From: Jannaschia marina
Lineage (GTDB): Bacteria > Pseudomonadota > Alphaproteobacteria > Rhodobacterales > Rhodobacteraceae
Direction: 5' to 3'
Assembly (NCBI RefSeq): GCF_013404595.1
Contig: NZ_JABVAX010000003.1
Coordinates: 62,001 to 126,000, forward strand
Length of the DNA: 64,000 nucleotides
Each line of letters starts with the position of its first letter. Within the stretch, counting starts at the first letter, position 1. Below the pieces are notes generated by a model. That model saw only the letters and a list, made by a program, of their open reading frames with translations. It did no database searches and had not been told where the DNA came from. The translations under genes and the position numbers were made by a program. Shown here piece after piece: positions 51,504 through 61,749 of this stretch.

Positions 51504-53666
51504 ATGCAGACCGACCTTCCCCTGACGCGCGACCTGCTTCTGATCGGTGGCGGTCATGCCCATGCGCTCGTGATGCGGGCCTGGGGGATGGATCCGCTGC
51601 CGGGCGCGCGGCTCACGGTCATCAATCCCGGCCCGACCGCGCCTTACACGGGGATGCTGCCGGGCCATGTTGCGGGGCACTACGGACGCGACGACCTCGA
51701 CATCGACCTGGTGCGCCTCTCCCGGTTCGCCGGCGCGCGGATGATCGACGGAGCCGTCGACCGGATCGAGGCCGGGGCGCAGCGCGTCCACATCCGCGAC
51801 TGGGGCTGGCTCGACTACGACGTGGCCTCGATCGACGTGGGCATCACCGCCGAGATGCCCGAGATCGAGGGCTTCGCGGAGCATGGGCTGGGCGCGAAAC
51901 CGCTCGGCCCCTTCGCGGCCCGCTGGCGGGCCTTTCTGGCCGAGGTGACGGACGAAAGCCGCCCGCCGCAGGTGGCCGTCATCGGCGGCGGCGTCGCGGG
52001 CGTGGAGCTGGCGCTCGCCATGGCGCACGCGATGCGCGCGGCGGGGCGGACGCCCGAGGTCTCGGTGATCGAAGCCGCGTCGGACATCACAGGCACGGGG
52101 CCAAGGGCGCGGCGGGTGCTGGGAGAGGCGATGGCCGACCTCGGAGTCATCCTGCGGCCCGGCGCGACGGTCGCGCGGATCGAGGCCGATGCCGTCGTTC
52201 TCGAGGGAGGCGGCACCGTGCCCTCGGTCTTCACCGTCGGCTGCGCGGGCGCGCGGCCGCACGGCTGGATCGCGAACACCGGCCTGCCGCTCGAAAACGG
52301 GTTCATCCGCGTCGGGCGAACCCTCGCCGTCGAGGGCCACGCCGACCTCTTCGCCGCCGGCGATTGCGCGCATATTGTCCATGCACCGCGTCCCAAGGCG
52401 GGGGTCTTCGCCGTGCGCGCGGCCCCCGTTCTGCACGCGAACCTGCGCGCGGCCCTGCAGGGGCGGCCGGGGCGGATCTTCCGGCCGCAATCGACCTACC
52501 TGAAGCTCATCTCGCTCGGCGGAAAGTCCGCGCTGGCCGAGAAGGCGGGGCTCACGTTCTCGGGGCCGGCGCTCTGGCGCCGGAAGGACCACATCGACCG
52601 CAGTTTCATGGACCGGCTGACCAGGCTGCCGGCGATGGGGCCGCCCGCGCCGCCAAAGGAACGCGCCGCGGGGGCCGAGGGCCCGAAGATGCTCTGCGCC
52701 GGCTGCGGTTCCAAGGTGGCGGGCGGGGCACTGGCCTCTGCGCTCGCCGCGATCCCCGCGGTGGCGCGGGACGACGTGCTCTCGCGCCCCGGCGACGATG
52801 CGGCGGTGTTGCGCCACGGGGCGGGGCGGCAGGTGATGACGACTGATCACCTGCGCGCCTTCACCCACGATCCGGCGCTGATGGCGCGCATCGCCGCCGT
52901 CCACGCACTCGGCGACATCTGGGCCATGGGGGCCGAGCCGCAGGCAGCCGTGGCGCAGGTGACCCTGCCGCGCCTCTCGGAGACGTTGCAGGCCCGCAGC
53001 CTGCGCGAGGTGCTCGGGGCCGCGTCGGAGGTCTTCGCGGCCGCCGGGGCGGACCTCGTGGGCGGCCATTCGACGATGGGAGCCGAAATGACCATCGGGT
53101 TCAGCGTCACGGGCCTCGCCAGCGCCCCCATCGGGCAGGACGGCGCGCGCGCGGACGACGCGATCGTGCTGACCCGGCCCATCGGCAGCGGCGTGATCCT
53201 CGCCGCCGAGATGGCCGGCGCGGCGCGGGGGCGCGACGTGCTCGATCTCTTCGCGACGATGACGCGGCCACAGGGCGATGCGGCACGCCTGCTTTCGGGC
53301 GCGCGGGCGATGACCGACGTGACCGGCTTCGGCCTTGCCGGCCATCTGATGGCGATCTGCCGGGCAAGCGGGGTCGCTGCCGAGCTCGATCTGGCGGCGG
53401 TGCCGGTCTACGGCGGTGCGCTCGATCTTTCGGCGGCAGGCCACGTCTCCTCGCTCCATGCCGCGAACCGGGCGGCGGCTCCGGTCACGGGTGGGCAGGG
53501 CGCGCGCCTGGAGCTCCTGCACGACCCGCAGACGGCCGGGGGCCTGCTCGCGGCAGTCCCGTCGGCGGAGGCGGAAGGTCTGGTCGCGGCCTTGCGCGAG
53601 GCGGGGCACGGGGCTGCCCGGATCGGGAAGTTCGTCGAGGGGATGCCGGGCGTCACCTGTCGGTGA
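51504..53666 (+). CDS. selD: Fused FAD/NAD(P) oxidoreductase and selenide, water dikinase (SelD)
   Basis: 720 aa, twice the normal SelD length. Residues 1 to about 375 are an NDH-2-like flavoprotein: GGGHAHALV near 14, a second nucleotide motif IGGGVAGVE near 160, and AGDCAHI near 290. Residues about 395-720 are SelD: C398-AGC401-GSK404, equivalent to the E. coli Cys17/Lys20 pair, then PGDDAAV, GDIWAMGAEP, and TDVTGFGLAGH. It makes selenophosphate from selenide and ATP; the flavin half may supply reduced selenium or regulate it, which is inference. Faces selU, so the end use is probably 2-selenouridine in tRNA. Confidence 0.92.
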   Translation: MQTDLPLTRDLLLIGGGHAHALVMRAWGMDPLPGARLTVINPGPTAPYTGMLPGHVAGHYGRDDLDIDLVRLSRFAGARMIDGAVDRIEAGAQRVHIRDWGWLDYDVASIDVGITAEMPEIEGFAEHGLGAKPLGPFAARWRAFLAEVTDESRPPQVAVIGGGVAGVELALAMAHAMRAAGRTPEVSVIEAASDITGTGPRARRVLGEAMADLGVILRPGATVARIEADAVVLEGGGTVPSVFTVGCAGARPHGWIANTGLPLENGFIRVGRTLAVEGHADLFAAGDCAHIVHAPRPKAGVFAVRAAPVLHANLRAALQGRPGRIFRPQSTYLKLISLGGKSALAEKAGLTFSGPALWRRKDHIDRSFMDRLTRLPAMGPPAPPKERAAGAEGPKMLCAGCGSKVAGGALASALAAIPAVARDDVLSRPGDDAAVLRHGAGRQVMTTDHLRAFTHDPALMARIAAVHALGDIWAMGAEPQAAVAQVTLPRLSETLQARSLREVLGAASEVFAAAGADLVGGHSTMGAEMTIGFSVTGLASAPIGQDGARADDAIVLTRPIGSGVILAAEMAGAARGRDVLDLFATMTRPQGDAARLLSGARAMTDVTGFGLAGHLMAICRASGVAAELDLAAVPVYGGALDLSAAGHVSSLHAANRAAAPVTGGQGARLELLHDPQTAGGLLAAVPSAEAEGLVAALREAGHGAARIGKFVEGMPGVTCR

Positions 53667-53706
53667 GGGCTCTGGCGGCGCGGCACGTCGGATGGAACCG
53701 GATATC

Positions 53707-53737
53707 GGGAGATCCTCGGGTCGAGCCCGAGTATGAC
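53707..53737. repeat. Single copy of the dispersed palindromic element
   Basis: 31 bp matching one arm of the 37527-37592 element with one mismatch (GAGTATGAC for GAGGATGAC), containing TCCTCGGG-N5-CCCGAGTA. It lies in the 88-nt convergent gap between selD and selU, a typical REP position, and may act as a bidirectional terminator. Confidence 0.8.
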
Positions 53738-53754
53738 GCGGAGCCGGACGTCGC

Positions 53755-54807
53755 CTAGTCTGACGGCCCGGCCAGCTTCACGATCTCTTCCGCCGCCCGC
53801 GCCAGCTCCGCGTCGCTCACATCCGTCATCTCGACACTGCCGATCTCGTGGCGGGTGGCTCCGGTCGGGCGGCGATAGCGCGGGTCGTAGTGGTGCGCGA
53901 TCAGCCCTTCGGCGAGGGACGCATAAGCCCCTTCGGCGGCCAGCGCATGCCAAGCGGCGATGCGGTCCGCAGGCTGATAGGGGCGCATCGTCTCGATCCG
54001 TTTGCGGAGCAGCTCCGCATCCGCGGTCAGGTCCGGATAGGTCGTCGTCAGAAACCGCGCGCGTCCGGCGAGCGGTGCGCGGAGCGTGACGACCTCGGCC
54101 GCGTTCATCGCCGTCCAGAGGGTGGGCGGCAGCAACAGGCGACCGATCGCGTTGCTCTCCGCCTCGACGAAGACGGGACGCGCCGGGTCGAGCGCCGCGA
54201 TTTCCGCGGCGAGGCGGCTTTCGAACATCTTCTGCGCAGGCTGTCCACCGGGCCAGCCGCCGAAGTTCGAGCCCCGGTGGTTCGCGAGGCCTTCGAGGTC
54301 GATCACCTGCGTGCCGAGACGTGCGAGATGCTCCAGCAGTTGCGTCTTGCCGGTGCCGGTTCCCCCCTCGATCAGGACGAGGCGCAGGCCTAGCGGCATC
54401 TCGTAGAGCCGTTCCGACACCTTGCGGCGATAGGCTTTGTAGCCGCCCTCGAGGCGGGCCACGCGCCAGCCGATCTGCTCGAAGATGGTCGCGACCGAGC
54501 CCGACCGCTGCCCCCCGCGCCAGCAGTAGACGAGCGGCCGCCAGCCTCCATCGCGGTCGGCGAGCGGCCCTTCGAGTTGCGCGGCCACGTTGCGCGAGAC
54601 GAGGGCCGCGCCGATCTTGCGGGCGAGGAACCGGTCCTGCCGGACGTAGATCGTGCCGACCTCGGCCCGCTCCGCATCCGACAGCGCGGGCAGGTTGATC
54701 GCGCCGGGGATATGGTCCTCCGCGAACTCGGCGGGCGAGCGGACGTCGATGACGTCGTCGAAATCGGGCGGCGCGGCGGCGGGCAGGGCGGTCAGCGTGA
54801 AATCCAT
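53755..54807 (-). CDS. selU: tRNA 2-selenouridine synthase (SelU/MnmH)
   Basis: 350 aa: N-terminal rhodanese domain with catalytic C95 (YCWRGGQRSGS), followed by a P-loop domain with GGTGTGKT at 148-155 and the HRGSNFGG motif. Replaces sulfur by selenium at the wobble 2-thiouridine of tRNAs for Lys, Glu and Gln, using selenophosphate from SelD. Convergent with selD. No selA or selB in this window, so selenocysteine insertion is not implied here. Confidence 0.93.
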   Translation of the reverse strand: MDFTLTALPAAAPPDFDDVIDVRSPAEFAEDHIPGAINLPALSDAERAEVGTIYVRQDRFLARKIGAALVSRNVAAQLEGPLADRDGGWRPLVYCWRGGQRSGSVATIFEQIGWRVARLEGGYKAYRRKVSERLYEMPLGLRLVLIEGGTGTGKTQLLEHLARLGTQVIDLEGLANHRGSNFGGWPGGQPAQKMFESRLAAEIAALDPARPVFVEAESNAIGRLLLPPTLWTAMNAAEVVTLRAPLAGRARFLTTTYPDLTADAELLRKRIETMRPYQPADRIAAWHALAAEGAYASLAEGLIAHHYDPRYRRPTGATRHEIGSVEMTDVSDAELARAAEEIVKLAGPSD

Positions 54808-54849
54808 GGGGGTGAGGTGCGGCGCGGTGCGCGAAAGGTCAATGTCCCG

Positions 54850-55458
54850 TCAGACGTTCGCGACCACGTGATCGGCGGCGATCGAGCCGTCGCGGACGCG
54901 CCGCGCGTTCGGCAGGTCGTTGGCCCCGGCCCGGGCGCGGGCGGTGTCGACGTCGAAACCGAGGTCCGTCCAGCGGCGTAGGAGCCGGTCTCGCAAGACG
55001 CCCTCGGGCACGTCGAGCATCACCGTCGCGTCCCAGAGCGGATGCAGCGCACGCCAGGGCGCTTCGTCGAGCAGCAGGTAGTTGCCTTCGACGAGGGCGA
55101 TCTCGGCGGTGAAGAGGCCGCCGTTCGGCACCGTGGCGTCGGCGGCGCGGTCGAAGGTGGGAAAGGGCACGTCGCCCCCGGCCCGGATCGCGCGGACGAG
55201 GGCGAGGAGACCGGCGACGTCGAATGTTTCGGGCGCGCCCTTGCGCGCGCGGAGTCCGCGGGCATCCAGTGTCGCGTTGTCGAGGTGGAAGCCGTCCATG
55301 GGCACGACCTGCGCGGCACGTCCCGCTCGCGTCAGAGCCGCGGCGAGCGGCGCGGTCACCGTGGACTTGCCGGCGGCGGGCGGCCCTGCGACCGCGATCA
55401 GGCGGCGGCCCGGCGGGAGCGCGGCGAGGCGCTGCGCCAGTGCGGCGATCTCAGCCAA
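54850..55458 (-). CDS. P-loop nucleoside/sugar kinase (uridine kinase/FrcK-like)
   Basis: 202 aa with Walker [11 protein letters not shown] (about residues 24-33) and the PMDGFHLDN motif of the uridine kinase/phosphoribulokinase/PanK superfamily. Related FrcK-type proteins phosphorylate fructose, and fructose is the product of SmoS and MtlK, but pantothenate- or nucleoside-kinase-like activity is equally possible. Start codon is TTG at 55458, overlapping the aroQ stop by eight bases. Confidence 0.75.
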   Translation of the reverse strand: MAEIAALAQRLAALPPGRRLIAVAGPPAAGKSTVTAPLAAALTRAGRAAQVVPMDGFHLDNATLDARGLRARKGAPETFDVAGLLALVRAIRAGGDVPFPTFDRAADATVPNGGLFTAEIALVEGNYLLLDEAPWRALHPLWDATVMLDVPEGVLRDRLLRRWTDLGFDVDTARARAGANDLPNARRVRDGSIAADHVVANV

Positions 55459-55885
55459 GGCGCGCGAGATAGCGCAACGCCGCCAGATACCCCTCGGTCC
55501 CGAGGCCCGCGATCACCGCATCCGCGCGGGCCGAGACGTGGGAGTGATGCCGGAAGGCCTCGCGCGCGTGGATGTTGGAGATATGCACCTCGACGACGCG
55601 GCCCTCGAAGGCGTTGAGCGCATCGAGGATCGCGATGGACGTGTGCGAATAGGCTCCGGGGTTGATGACGATGGCATCCTGCGTGCCCCGCGCCTCCTGG
55701 ATCCAGTCGACGAGTTCGCCCTCGTGGTTCGACTGCCGGCAGGTGACGGGCCCGAGGCCCAGCGATTGCGCGAGGTCGGTGCAGGCCGCCTCCACATCGG
55801 CGAGCGTCTCGGCACCGTAGATCTCCGGCTGTCGCTGCCCGAGCAGATTGAGGTTCGGACCGTTCAGGATCAGCGTCTTGGTCAT
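55451..55885 (-). CDS. aroQ: Type II 3-dehydroquinate dehydratase
   Basis: 144 aa, the normal AroQ size. N-terminal [18 protein letters not shown] (catalytic Arg/Tyr flap), NPGAYSHTS and [16 protein letters not shown] (catalytic His) are all present. Dehydrates 3-dehydroquinate in the shikimate pathway, or in quinate catabolism towards protocatechuate, which would link it to the pca genes at 61201-62839. The start at 55885 (MTKTLILNG) is preferred over an in-frame ATG 45 nt upstream because it aligns with family starts. Confidence 0.94.
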   Translation of the reverse strand: MTKTLILNGPNLNLLGQRQPEIYGAETLADVEAACTDLAQSLGLGPVTCRQSNHEGELVDWIQEARGTQDAIVINPGAYSHTSIAILDALNAFEGRVVEVHISNIHAREAFRHHSHVSARADAVIAGLGTEGYLAALRYLARLG

Positions 55886-56241
55886 CGTCCCGCCTTTCGT
55901 TGACCCGTCGTAGCCGAAGGGCCGGATCATTCCAACGCCGAAACGTGTGGACTTAGGGCGCGGGATTTTCTTAGGTCCAGATTGATGCGACCGCTTGCGG
56001 GATTTGGACCGATCGTGGATTTTGAGACCGGAGGTATCGTTTGACCTATCCGACTCGTATCAGTCTTTCTGCTCGTCTTGGCCCGATCCTTGGGGATCGG
56101 ACGCGGATCTCCGTCGCCGTCGAGTTGATGCACGCGATGGACGCTCCGCCGGATCGCGCCGCCGTCTGAGACGACCGGCTGCGACCAGACGCCCGCAGTC
56201 CGCTTTCCCGCATCGGCCCCGGCCACCCAAGCGAGCATCAC
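55886..56241. other. 356-nt gap with hairpin-forming sequence
   Basis: No supported gene. Contains nested inverted repeats GGTCCA (55974-55979) with TGGACC (56005-56010) enclosing CCGC-TT-GCGG (55991-56000), and a 7-bp stem CCGATCC-TTGG-GGATCGG at 56083-56100. It should hold the aroQ promoter and the control region of the dehydrogenase pair. I see no known riboswitch pattern (in particular not the glycine type). Confidence 0.5.
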
Positions 56242-58665
56242 ATGAATACCACCGAGAAGGGCCGCCTGCCCGAAAAGGCCAAAGTCATCATCATCGGCGG
56301 GGGCGCGGTCGGCGTGTCGTCGCTCTACCATCTTGCCAAGCTCGGCTGGACGGATTGCCTCCTCCTCGAGCGCAACGAGTTGACCGCCGGTTCGACCTGG
56401 CACGCGGCGGGCAATTGTCCGAACTTCGCCGGCTCCTGGGCGATCATGAACATCCAGCGCTACTCTATGGCGCTTTATCGCGGTCTGGCCGAAGAGGTCG
56501 ACTACCCGATGAACTACCACGTCTCGGGGACGATCCGCTACGCGCACAGCCAGGAGCGGATGGAGGAGTTCGAGCACGTCCGCGCCATGGGCGACCTCCA
56601 GGGTCTGAAGATGACCCGGATGACGATCGAGGAGATGAAGGAGAAGTACCCGATCGGCGAGACGCACGACCTCGTCGGCGGTCTCTGGGATCCGGAAGAC
56701 GGCGACATCGACCCCGCGCAGCTGACGCAGGCGCTGGCGAAGGGCGCGCGGGACCTCGGCGCGAAGATCGTCCGCAACTGCCCCGTCACCGGCGTCACGC
56801 AGGCCGGCGAAGGCTGGATCGTCCATACCGAGCAGGGCGATGTCGCCTGCGACTACGTGGTCAACGCCGCCGGCTACTACGCCGCCCGCGTGGGCAAGTG
56901 GTTCGAGGAATACGGCCGCCCGCCGCTGCCGATGGTCGTCATGTCCCACCAGTACCTGCTGACCGAGCCGATTCCCGAGATCGAGGAATGGACCAAGGAA
57001 CACGGCGGCAAGCTGCCGATGGTGCGCGACCCGGACATCTCCTACTACCTGCGGCAGGAGAAGACGGGCCTGAACCTCGGGCCCTACGAGCGCAACTGCG
57101 TGTCGGTCTGGACGGGCCCCGAGAACGGCGGCGAGATGCCCGAGGATTTCTCCTTCCAGCTCTGGCAGGAAGACCTCGATCGGATCGAGGACTACATCGC
57201 GGATGCGATGGAGCGCGTGCCGCCGCTGGCCACCGCGGGTGTGAGCTCGGTCATCAACGGACCGATCCCCTATAGCCCTGACGGTCTGCCGCTGATCGGG
57301 CCGATGCCGGGCGTCAAGAACGCCTACGACGCCAACGTCTTCACCTTCGGCATCGCCCAGGGCGGCGGCGCGGGCAAGGTGCTGGCCGACTGGATCGTCA
57401 AGGGCGCGCCCGACTGGGACTGCTTCGATGTCGATCCGCGCCGTTTCGGGGCCTATGCCTCCGATCCCGCCTACTGCAAGGCCAAGGCCGAAGAGGTCTA
57501 TGGCCACGAGTACGGGATGCACTTCCAGCACATGCGCTGGCCCGCCGGCGCGAACATGCTGACCTCGCCCAACCACGAGACGCTCGCGGCGCAGGGCGCG
57601 CAGTTCGCGCCCTTCGGCGGCTGGGAGCGGGCGACCTGGTTCGCGCAGGAGGGGGACGACACCAGCTGGGAATCGACCCAGACCTGGAAGCGCGAGGGGC
57701 CGTGGCTGAAGCGCGTCGCCGAGGAGGTCGAGAACGTGAAGACGGGCACCGGCGTCCTCGACCTGTCGGGCTTCTCCCGCTTCGACCTCGAGGGCGAGGG
57801 GGCCGCCGACTGGCTTGCCGGTATGATTGCCGGCCGTCTGCCGAAGGTCGGTCGCATGACGCTCTGCTACTTCAACGGACCGACCGGCAAGTTCGCCACC
57901 GAGATGTCGGTGAGCCGCTGGGGTGAGGATCGCTTCACGCTGATCACCGCCGCCGTCGCGCGCGATCATGACCGCGACCTCCTCACCCACGCGATGCCCG
58001 AGGGGCTGACGCTGACCGACCGGTCGGAGGACATGTCCTGCCTGCTCGTCACCGGCCCGACGTCGCGCGACATCCTCGCGCCGATGACCGAGGGGGATCT
58101 CTCGGCCTCCTGGCTGTCGGTTCAGGAAACCACGGTCTGCGGCAAGCCGGTCCGCCTGCAGCGGGTCAGCTTTGCCGGGGAACTCGGCTGGGAAATCCAT
58201 GGCGCGCGCGACGACATGCCGACGATCTACGCCACCCTGATGGAGACCGAGGCCAAGCCCTTCGGCATGTTCGCCCTCGACTCCATGCGCATCGAGAAAG
58301 GCTACCGCGCCTGGGGCACGGACCTGTCGCCCGGCTATACGCTGCGCGAGGTCGGGGCCGACCGCTTCATCCGCAAGGAGGACCGCGGGGAGGATCCGGC
58401 GCGCTGCCTGCATGTGCTGGTGCTCGAAGACATCGGTTACGACCCGTTGCCCATGTCGCCCATCCGGGCGGGGGGCGAGATCGTGGGCGAGGTTACCTCG
58501 GCCAACTTCGGCCATCGCGTCGGCAAGCCGCTTGCCATGGCGATGCTGCCCCGCGGCTCGGAGGGCCAGACCGTCGAGGTCGAGGTCTTCGGCCACAAGG
58601 TGAACGCGACCGTGCACGCCGATGGCGCGATGTGGGACGCTGAGAACGATCGGATCCGCGCATGA
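56242..58665 (+). CDS. Dimethylglycine/sarcosine dehydrogenase-type flavoprotein 1 (FAD-GcvT fusion)
   Basis: 807 aa. N-terminal FAD domain with IIGGGAVG (residues 17-24) and H54 in STWHAAG, the site of covalent FAD attachment in this family. C-terminal GcvT/aminomethyltransferase-like folate domains run from about 430 to 807 ([24 protein letters not shown]). Demethylates an N-methylated glycine and passes the one-carbon unit to tetrahydrofolate. The start at 56242 lacks a strong ribosome site. Coupled by ATGA to a paralogue. Confidence 0.87.
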   Translation: MNTTEKGRLPEKAKVIIIGGGAVGVSSLYHLAKLGWTDCLLLERNELTAGSTWHAAGNCPNFAGSWAIMNIQRYSMALYRGLAEEVDYPMNYHVSGTIRYAHSQERMEEFEHVRAMGDLQGLKMTRMTIEEMKEKYPIGETHDLVGGLWDPEDGDIDPAQLTQALAKGARDLGAKIVRNCPVTGVTQAGEGWIVHTEQGDVACDYVVNAAGYYAARVGKWFEEYGRPPLPMVVMSHQYLLTEPIPEIEEWTKEHGGKLPMVRDPDISYYLRQEKTGLNLGPYERNCVSVWTGPENGGEMPEDFSFQLWQEDLDRIEDYIADAMERVPPLATAGVSSVINGPIPYSPDGLPLIGPMPGVKNAYDANVFTFGIAQGGGAGKVLADWIVKGAPDWDCFDVDPRRFGAYASDPAYCKAKAEEVYGHEYGMHFQHMRWPAGANMLTSPNHETLAAQGAQFAPFGGWERATWFAQEGDDTSWESTQTWKREGPWLKRVAEEVENVKTGTGVLDLSGFSRFDLEGEGAADWLAGMIAGRLPKVGRMTLCYFNGPTGKFATEMSVSRWGEDRFTLITAAVARDHDRDLLTHAMPEGLTLTDRSEDMSCLLVTGPTSRDILAPMTEGDLSASWLSVQETTVCGKPVRLQRVSFAGELGWEIHGARDDMPTIYATLMETEAKPFGMFALDSMRIEKGYRAWGTDLSPGYTLREVGADRFIRKEDRGEDPARCLHVLVLEDIGYDPLPMSPIRAGGEIVGEVTSANFGHRVGKPLAMAMLPRGSEGQTVEVEVFGHKVNATVHADGAMWDAENDRIRA

Positions 58666-61109
58666 CCAAGCACATCCCGAACCATGCCCGCGTCGTCATT
58701 GTCGGCGGCGGGGTCATCGGCTGTTCCGTGGCCTATCATCTGGCGAAGCAGGGCTGGAAGGACATCGTCCTCCTCGAGCGCAAGAAGCTCACCTCCGGCA
58801 CCACCTGGCATGCCGCGGGCCTGATCGCGCAGCTGCGCTCGTCGCAGCCGGCGACGCGTCTCGCGAAATATTCCAATGACTTGTATGCCAAACTTGAAGC
58901 GGAAACCGGCGTCGCCACCGGCCTGCGCCACCACGGCTCCGTTTCCGTCGCACTTTCGGAGGCGCGCAAGGAGGAGCTTCTGCGGACCGCGTCCATGGCG
59001 CGCGCCTTCGGCGTGGAGGTCGAGGAACTGACGCCCGATGGCGTGCTGGAGAAGTATCCGCACATCAACCTCGACGGGGTGCACGGTGGCGTCTGGCTGC
59101 CGGGCGACGGTCAGGGCGACCCGGCCAACATCGCGCTCGCGCTTGCCAAGGGCGCGCGGCAGAACGGTGTGCAGATCGTGGAGGGCGCGCGCGTCACCGG
59201 CATGACGTCCGATCACCGCACCGTCCGTTCCGTGGAGTGGGAGGCCGATGGCGCGCAGGGCTCGATCACCTGCGAGCACGTCGTCAACTGCGGCGGCATG
59301 TGGGCCCACGAGGTCGGCAGGATGGCCGGCGTCAACGTGCCGCTCCATGCGTGCGAGCACTTCTACATCGTGACGGAGAACATCCCCGAGCTCGCCCGCC
59401 TGCCGGTGCTGCGGGTGCCCGAAGAATGTGCCTACTACAAGGAGGACGCGGGCAAGATCCTGCTCGGGGCCTTCGAGCCCAAGGCCAAGCCCTGGGGCAT
59501 GGACGGCATCCCCGAGAGCTTCGAGTTCGACGAGCTGCCGCCCGATTTCGACCATTTCGAGCCGATCCTCGAGAAGGCGGTCGAGCGCGTGCCCATGCTG
59601 GCCGAGGCGGGGATCCACACGTTCTTCAACGGTCCCGAGAGCTTCACGCCGGATGACGCCTACCACCTCGGGCCGTCGCCCGAGGTGCCGAACATGTGGG
59701 TCGCCGCAGGTTTCAACTCCATCGGCATCCAGTCGGCCGGCGGAGCCGGCATGGCGCTCGCGCAGTGGATGGATGGCGGCGAAATGCCCTTCGACCTTGT
59801 CGAGGTCGACGTCGCCCGCAACCAGACCTTCCAGCGCAACCGCCGCTACCTGAAGGAGCGCGCGACCGAGAGCCTGGGTCTCCTCTTCGCCGACCATTGG
59901 CCCTTCCGCCAGAAGGAGACCGCGCGCGGCATCCGCCGCTCGCCTTTCCACGCGCAGCTTGAAGAGCTGGGCGCGGTCTTCGGAGAATTCGCGGGCTGGG
60001 AGCGGGCCAACTGGTTCGCCTGGCCGGGCGAGCCGCGGGAATACCGCTACGCCTGGGGCAAGCAGAACTGGTTCGCGAACGCGGCCCACGAACACGCCCT
60101 CATCCGCGAGAAATGCGGCTTCTACGACATGTCGTCCTTCGGCAAGATCAAGATCGACGGGCTGCACGCCGAGGCGTTCCTCAACCGCGTCTGCGGGGGG
60201 GACATGTCGGTCGAGCCCGGCAAGATCGTCTATACGCAGATGCTCAACTCCCGCGGTGGCGTCGAGGCCGACGTTACCGTGACGCGCCTGAGCGAATTCA
60301 GCTATCTCATGGTCACGCCGGCGGCGACTCTGGTGAAGGACATGGCCTGGCTGCGCCGCCACGAGGACCCGGAGGATGCCGTCTTCATCACCGACATCAC
60401 CGCCGGAGAGGCTGTGCTTGCCGTGATGGGACCCGGCTCGCGCGAGGTGTTGCAGGCGATCAGCCCGGCGGACTTCTCGAACGAGGCCTTCCCCTTTGGC
60501 ACCGCGCAGGACATCGACATCGGCCTGGGCCTCGCCCGCGCCCATCGCGTCTCCTATGTGGGTGAACTCGGGTGGGAGGTCTACATCCCCTCCGACATGG
60601 CCGCCCACGTCATGGAGACGCTGATCCAGGCGGAGACCGGTGCGCGCCCGGTGGGCCTGCATACGATGGACAACTGCCGCATCGAGCGCGCGTTCCGGCA
60701 CATGGGCCACGACATCACGCCCGAAGATCACGTGGTTGAGGCCGGGCTGGGCTTCGCGGTGAAGACCAAGAAATCCTGCGATTTCATCGGGAAGGACGCC
60801 GTTCTTAAGAAGCGCGAGGAAGGGCTGAAGCGCCGGATGCTGCAGTTTCGGGTGACCGACCCGGAGGTGATGCTCTACCACAACGAGCCGATCGTGCGCG
60901 ACGGCAAGATCGTCGGTCATATCGCCTCGGGGGCCTATGGCCATACGCTCGGCGGGGCCATGGGGCTCGGCTACGTGCCCTGCGAGGGCGAGAGCATCGA
61001 CGACAGCCTGTCGTCCACCTACGAGATCGAGGTTGCAGGGCGGCGCGTCGCGGCGGAGGCGTCGTTCAGGCCGATGTATGACCCGAAGGGCGAGCGGCTG
61101 AAGATGTAA
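58662..61109 (+). CDS. Dimethylglycine/sarcosine dehydrogenase-type flavoprotein 2 (FAD-GcvT fusion)
   Basis: 815 aa paralogue of the preceding gene with the same layout: IVGGGVIG (13-20), H50 in TTWHAAGL, and a C-terminal GcvT region ([23 protein letters not shown]). Substrate-facing residues differ clearly from copy 1 ([16 protein letters not shown] versus [17 protein letters not shown]). The two probably act on successive or different methylamines derived from glycine betaine. Followed by two terminator hairpins. Confidence 0.87.
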   Translation: MTKHIPNHARVVIVGGGVIGCSVAYHLAKQGWKDIVLLERKKLTSGTTWHAAGLIAQLRSSQPATRLAKYSNDLYAKLEAETGVATGLRHHGSVSVALSEARKEELLRTASMARAFGVEVEELTPDGVLEKYPHINLDGVHGGVWLPGDGQGDPANIALALAKGARQNGVQIVEGARVTGMTSDHRTVRSVEWEADGAQGSITCEHVVNCGGMWAHEVGRMAGVNVPLHACEHFYIVTENIPELARLPVLRVPEECAYYKEDAGKILLGAFEPKAKPWGMDGIPESFEFDELPPDFDHFEPILEKAVERVPMLAEAGIHTFFNGPESFTPDDAYHLGPSPEVPNMWVAAGFNSIGIQSAGGAGMALAQWMDGGEMPFDLVEVDVARNQTFQRNRRYLKERATESLGLLFADHWPFRQKETARGIRRSPFHAQLEELGAVFGEFAGWERANWFAWPGEPREYRYAWGKQNWFANAAHEHALIREKCGFYDMSSFGKIKIDGLHAEAFLNRVCGGDMSVEPGKIVYTQMLNSRGGVEADVTVTRLSEFSYLMVTPAATLVKDMAWLRRHEDPEDAVFITDITAGEAVLAVMGPGSREVLQAISPADFSNEAFPFGTAQDIDIGLGLARAHRVSYVGELGWEVYIPSDMAAHVMETLIQAETGARPVGLHTMDNCRIERAFRHMGHDITPEDHVVEAGLGFAVKTKKSCDFIGKDAVLKKREEGLKRRMLQFRVTDPEVMLYHNEPIVRDGKIVGHIASGAYGHTLGGAMGLGYVPCEGESIDDSLSSTYEIEVAGRRVAAEASFRPMYDPKGERLKM

Positions 61110-61118
61110 GATGGCGGT

Positions 61119-61138
61119 GCGAGGGGCCAGCCCCTCGC
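61119..61138 (+). terminator. Strong hairpin after the dehydrogenase pair
   Basis: GCGAGGGG, CCAG loop, CCCCTCGC: perfect 8-bp stem (61119-61138) ten nt after the stop codon, no T-run. Confidence 0.6.
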
Positions 61139-61172
61139 GCTCCCCGGAGTATGTCCGGCAGGAAGACGGAGA

Positions 61173-61206
61173 GGCGGTGCCGTTCGTGCGGCCGCCTTTT
61201 CTATAT
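61173..61206 (+). terminator. Second hairpin with T-rich tail before pcaG
   Basis: GGCGG (61173-61177) pairs with CCGCC (61192-61196), imperfectly extended inside, followed by TTTTCTATAT. Acts as the plus-strand terminator in the convergent gap and runs into the end of pcaG. Confidence 0.5.
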
Positions 61207-61749
61207 ATCGAAAAAGACTGTCTCGTCAGCGCCCTGAAGGGTGATCTTAATGTTGTAGCCCTCGGGGGTCGCGGCGGCGATCAGCGTGTCACGGCGGCTT
61301 TCGGGGACGCGCGAGAGCACGGGGTCGGTCGCGTTCTCCGGGGCATCCGGAAAGTAGACACGGGTCTGCAGGGCGAGGCCGATGCCGCGCGCCGCGATCC
61401 AGAGCGTGACATGCGGGGCCTGACCGTCGAGGGCTCCGGGGCGCAGCGTCTCGAAACGGAAGCGGCCCGCAGTGTCGCAGGTCGTCCGCCCCCAACCGGT
61501 GAAGGCCGGATCCCGCGCGGGGCAGTGACCGGCCGCATCCGCCTGCCACATCTCGACGAGCGCATCCGTGACCGCGGCACCGGACCCGTCGCGGATCTCA
61601 CCCGTCAGAACCATCCTCGTCCCTTCGGCACCGTCGCCGACCATGCGTGCGCCGAGGTCGCCGCCGAACATCGGCAGCCCGGCCGCATTCGGCGCAAGCC
61701 CGATGTGGAGGTAGGGGCCCGCGGTCTGGCTGGCGCTTTCGCGGGTCAT
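61201..61749 (-). CDS. pcaG: Protocatechuate 3,4-dioxygenase alpha subunit
   Basis: 182 aa intradiol-dioxygenase alpha chain, slightly shorter than the usual 200 or so. GPYLHIGL near residue 11, LVEMWQADAAGHCP and FRFETLRPGAL match PcaG; the iron-binding Tyr/His set is absent, as normal for the alpha chain. Pairs with PcaH to open protocatechuate. The start overlaps the pcaH stop by ATGA. Confidence 0.9.
   Translation of the reverse strand: MTRESASQTAGPYLHIGLAPNAAGLPMFGGDLGARMVGDGAEGTRMVLTGEIRDGSGAAVTDALVEMWQADAAGHCPARDPAFTGWGRTTCDTAGRFRFETLRPGALDGQAPHVTLWIAARGIGLALQTRVYFPDAPENATDPVLSRVPESRRDTLIAAATPEGYNIKITLQGADETVFFDI

Noticed and set aside
54850..55458. Calling the P-loop kinase the fructokinase completing the polyol pathway
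   Set aside because: It is over 40 kb from the polyol operon and its superfamily covers uridine, pantothenate and sugar kinases, so only a tentative mention is justified.
55974..56100. Glycine riboswitch before the dimethylglycine dehydrogenase genes
   Set aside because: The conserved glycine-aptamer core was not found; the hairpins are short and generic.
58437..60944. 835-codon minus-strand frame opposite the second FAD-GcvT gene, and a similar 896-codon frame opposite the first (55927-58617)
   Set aside because: Antisense shadows of intact paralogous enzymes with catalytic motifs on the plus strand; no family features in the shadow.
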